Assembly: GCA_020852155.1 (NCBI GenBank)
Contig: JADZBJ010000206.1
Location: 1 to 7,540, forward strand
Length of the DNA: 7,540 nt
Direction: 5' to 3'
Source of the DNA: Saprospiraceae bacterium
Lineage (GTDB): Bacteria; Bacteroidota; Bacteroidia; Chitinophagales; Saprospiraceae
Position 1 is the first letter of the stretch. Every line of letters begins with the position of its first letter. The translations under genes and the position numbers were made by a program. Below are positions 6,312 to 7,540 of the stretch, in pieces. The notes beneath the pieces were generated by a model, which made no database searches, was not told the DNA's origin, and saw only the letters and a list, made by a program, of their open reading frames with translations.

Positions 6312-7540
6312 CTAAAACCAGAAACTCAACAGCAGGAGGATAATACCCACCACCATACCGAGCAGATAGTACTCGATATTGCCGTTTTGCAGTTTGCGGA
6401 ATGTCGCGCCGATGCGCTGAACCCCTGCGCCAACGCCGTTTACCGCGCCGTCTATGCCCTGAATATCCACGTAATAGTTGAACAGTTTGGACAGGCGTTC
6501 TACCGGACGAACAAACAGGAAGTCGTAAATTTCATCCACATAGAATTTGTTGGCCAGTACTTTCGTCAAGCCACTTTGAGCGGCGTCGGATATCGGAAGG
6601 TTTTCCTTTTTCGAATAGATGAAATAAGAGCCTGCAATCACCAGCAGCGCCAGGGTCGTCGTGATGGTCATCAGGGTAACCTCGGTGCTGGCGTCCAGGT
6701 GCATTTCATTCATCGGGATAACCGTTGAAAACCAGTGTGCCAGCCATTGAGACTCGCCCAGGTGCAGGAAATGCGGGGTGTTCAACAATCCGCCGGCTAC
6801 GGATAAAACGGCCAGAATGATCAATGGAACAGTCATAATGGCCGGGCTTTCATGCAAGTGATGTTCTTGCTCATGCGTACCCCGGAACGATCCAAAGAAT
6901 GTAACATACAACAGGCGACACATATACACGGCCGTCAGAAATGCACTGAAACTGGCAATGGCCCACCAAATCGCGCCTCCGTGCGCATAGGTAAAGGCGA
7001 AGATTTCATCCTTGGAGAAAAAGCCTGACAGGAACGGGAAACCGGCAATAGCCATGGTGCCAATCAGGAATACCCAAAACGTAACCGGCATTGCTTTACG
7101 CAGTCCGCCCATGTTGCGAATATCCTGCTCGCCACCCATACCGTGAATAACGCTACCGGCTGCAAGGAACAACAGCGCCTTGAAAAAGGCGTGTGTGGTC
7201 ACGTGGAAGATGGCGGTGGTATAAGCGCCCATGCCTAAGGCAAGGAACATCAAACCCAACTGTGAAACGGTCGAATAAGCCAGTACTTTTTTGATGTCAT
7301 TTTGCCGTAAACCGATCAGGGCCGCGAAAATAGAAGTGACCAAACCGACGATCGCAACGAAGTGCATAGCCTCCGGCGATACGGAATAAAAGGCATTGCA
7401 ACGCGCCACCAGATAAACGCCGGCTGTAACCATCGTAGCCGCGTGGATCAGCGCAGAAACCGGCGTTGGGCCAGCCATCGCGTCGGGCAACCAGGTGTAC
7501 AGGGGAATCTGTGCGCTTTTGCCCATGGCGCCGACAAACA
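6312..7540 (-). CDS. nuoL: NADH-quinone oxidoreductase subunit L (NuoL), 5' end outside window
   Basis: NuoL is the distal antiporter-like membrane subunit of respiratory complex I, which couples NADH:quinone electron transfer to proton pumping. About 409 residues are visible; full NuoL is usually 600 or more, so the N-terminal third is missing. The frame is open through the window edge (FVGA precedes the Met at 7526), so that Met is internal. Counting it as 1, the conserved GKSAQ lysine (K3), the HAATMVTAG histidine (H28), the AFFKALLF lysine (K116) and the GFFSKDE pair (K172, D173) match the channel residues known in E. coli NuoL. KFYVDEIYD (about 327-335), the following amphipathic stretch and a final membrane helix (about 387-404) fit the lateral helix and last transmembrane segment of true NuoL. 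No key residue is lost. A terminator follows at 6222-6257; nuoM and nuoN, which usually come next, are absent here. MrpA-type antiporters are a less likely alternative. Confidence 0.95.
   Translation of the reverse strand, partial: FVGAMGKSAQIPLYTWLPDAMAGPTPVSALIHAATMVTAGVYLVARCNAFYSVSPEAMHFVAIVGLVTSIFAALIGLRQNDIKKVLAYSTVSQLGLMFLALGMGAYTTAIFHVTTHAFFKALLFLAAGSVIHGMGGEQDIRNMGGLRKAMPVTFWVFLIGTMAIAGFPFLSGFFSKDEIFAFTYAHGGAIWWAIASFSAFLTAVYMCRLLYVTFFGSFRGTHEQEHHLHESPAIMTVPLIILAVLSVAGGLLNTPHFLHLGESQWLAHWFSTVIPMNEMHLDASTEVTLMTITTTLALLVIAGSYFIYSKKENLPISDAAQSGLTKVLANKFYVDEIYDFLFVRPVERLSKLFNYYVDIQGIDGAVNGVGAGVQRIGATFRKLQNGNIEYYLLGMVVGIILLLLSFWF

Noticed and set aside
6282..6728. 148-codon plus-strand reading frame opposite nuoL
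   Set aside because: It lies antisense to highly conserved NuoL coding sequence, its product shows no recognisable domain, and its start falls within the truncated palindrome. It is a shadow frame.

Overview
The window looks like chromosomal DNA from a member of the Bacteroidota that has a type IX secretion system (T9SS). The main evidence is a secreted leucine-rich repeat protein ending in a typical T9SS C-terminal sorting domain. AT-rich palindromic intergenic sequence, no clear Shine-Dalgarno sites and a SWIM-type SNF2 ATPase fit the same group. I cannot assign a family; a Saprospiria- or Chitinophagia-like lineage is a guess.

Layout: (1) 44-3886, plus strand: a complete 1280-residue SNF2-family ATPase with two SWIM-type zinc motifs at its N-terminus. 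(2) 3887-3962: a short convergent gap filled by an AT-rich imperfect palindrome, probably a two-way terminator. (3) 3963-6074, minus strand: a 703-residue exported leucine-rich repeat protein with a signal peptide, a cysteine-marked repeat ladder and a T9SS sorting domain. (4) 6075-6311: 237 bases without an intact gene but full of structure. It holds a second, near-perfect copy of the palindrome, a short remnant matching the 3' end of the leucine-rich repeat gene, a strong rho-independent hairpin, and a truncated third copy of the palindrome. (5) 6312-7540, minus strand: the C-terminal two thirds of NuoL, the proton-pumping subunit of respiratory complex I, cut by the window edge.

The genes do not form one pathway. 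The SNF2 ATPase converges on the surface-protein gene, and nuoL ends its own transcription unit at the 6222-6257 hairpin. The most notable structure is that the leucine-rich repeat gene lies between two direct repeats, each made of a palindrome arm plus the last coding bases of a T9SS-type gene. This suggests that the gene was duplicated, inserted or exchanged as a cassette by recombination between such 3' ends. I see no CRISPR array, RNA gene, transposase or defence-gene cluster, and no convincing new multi-gene system.
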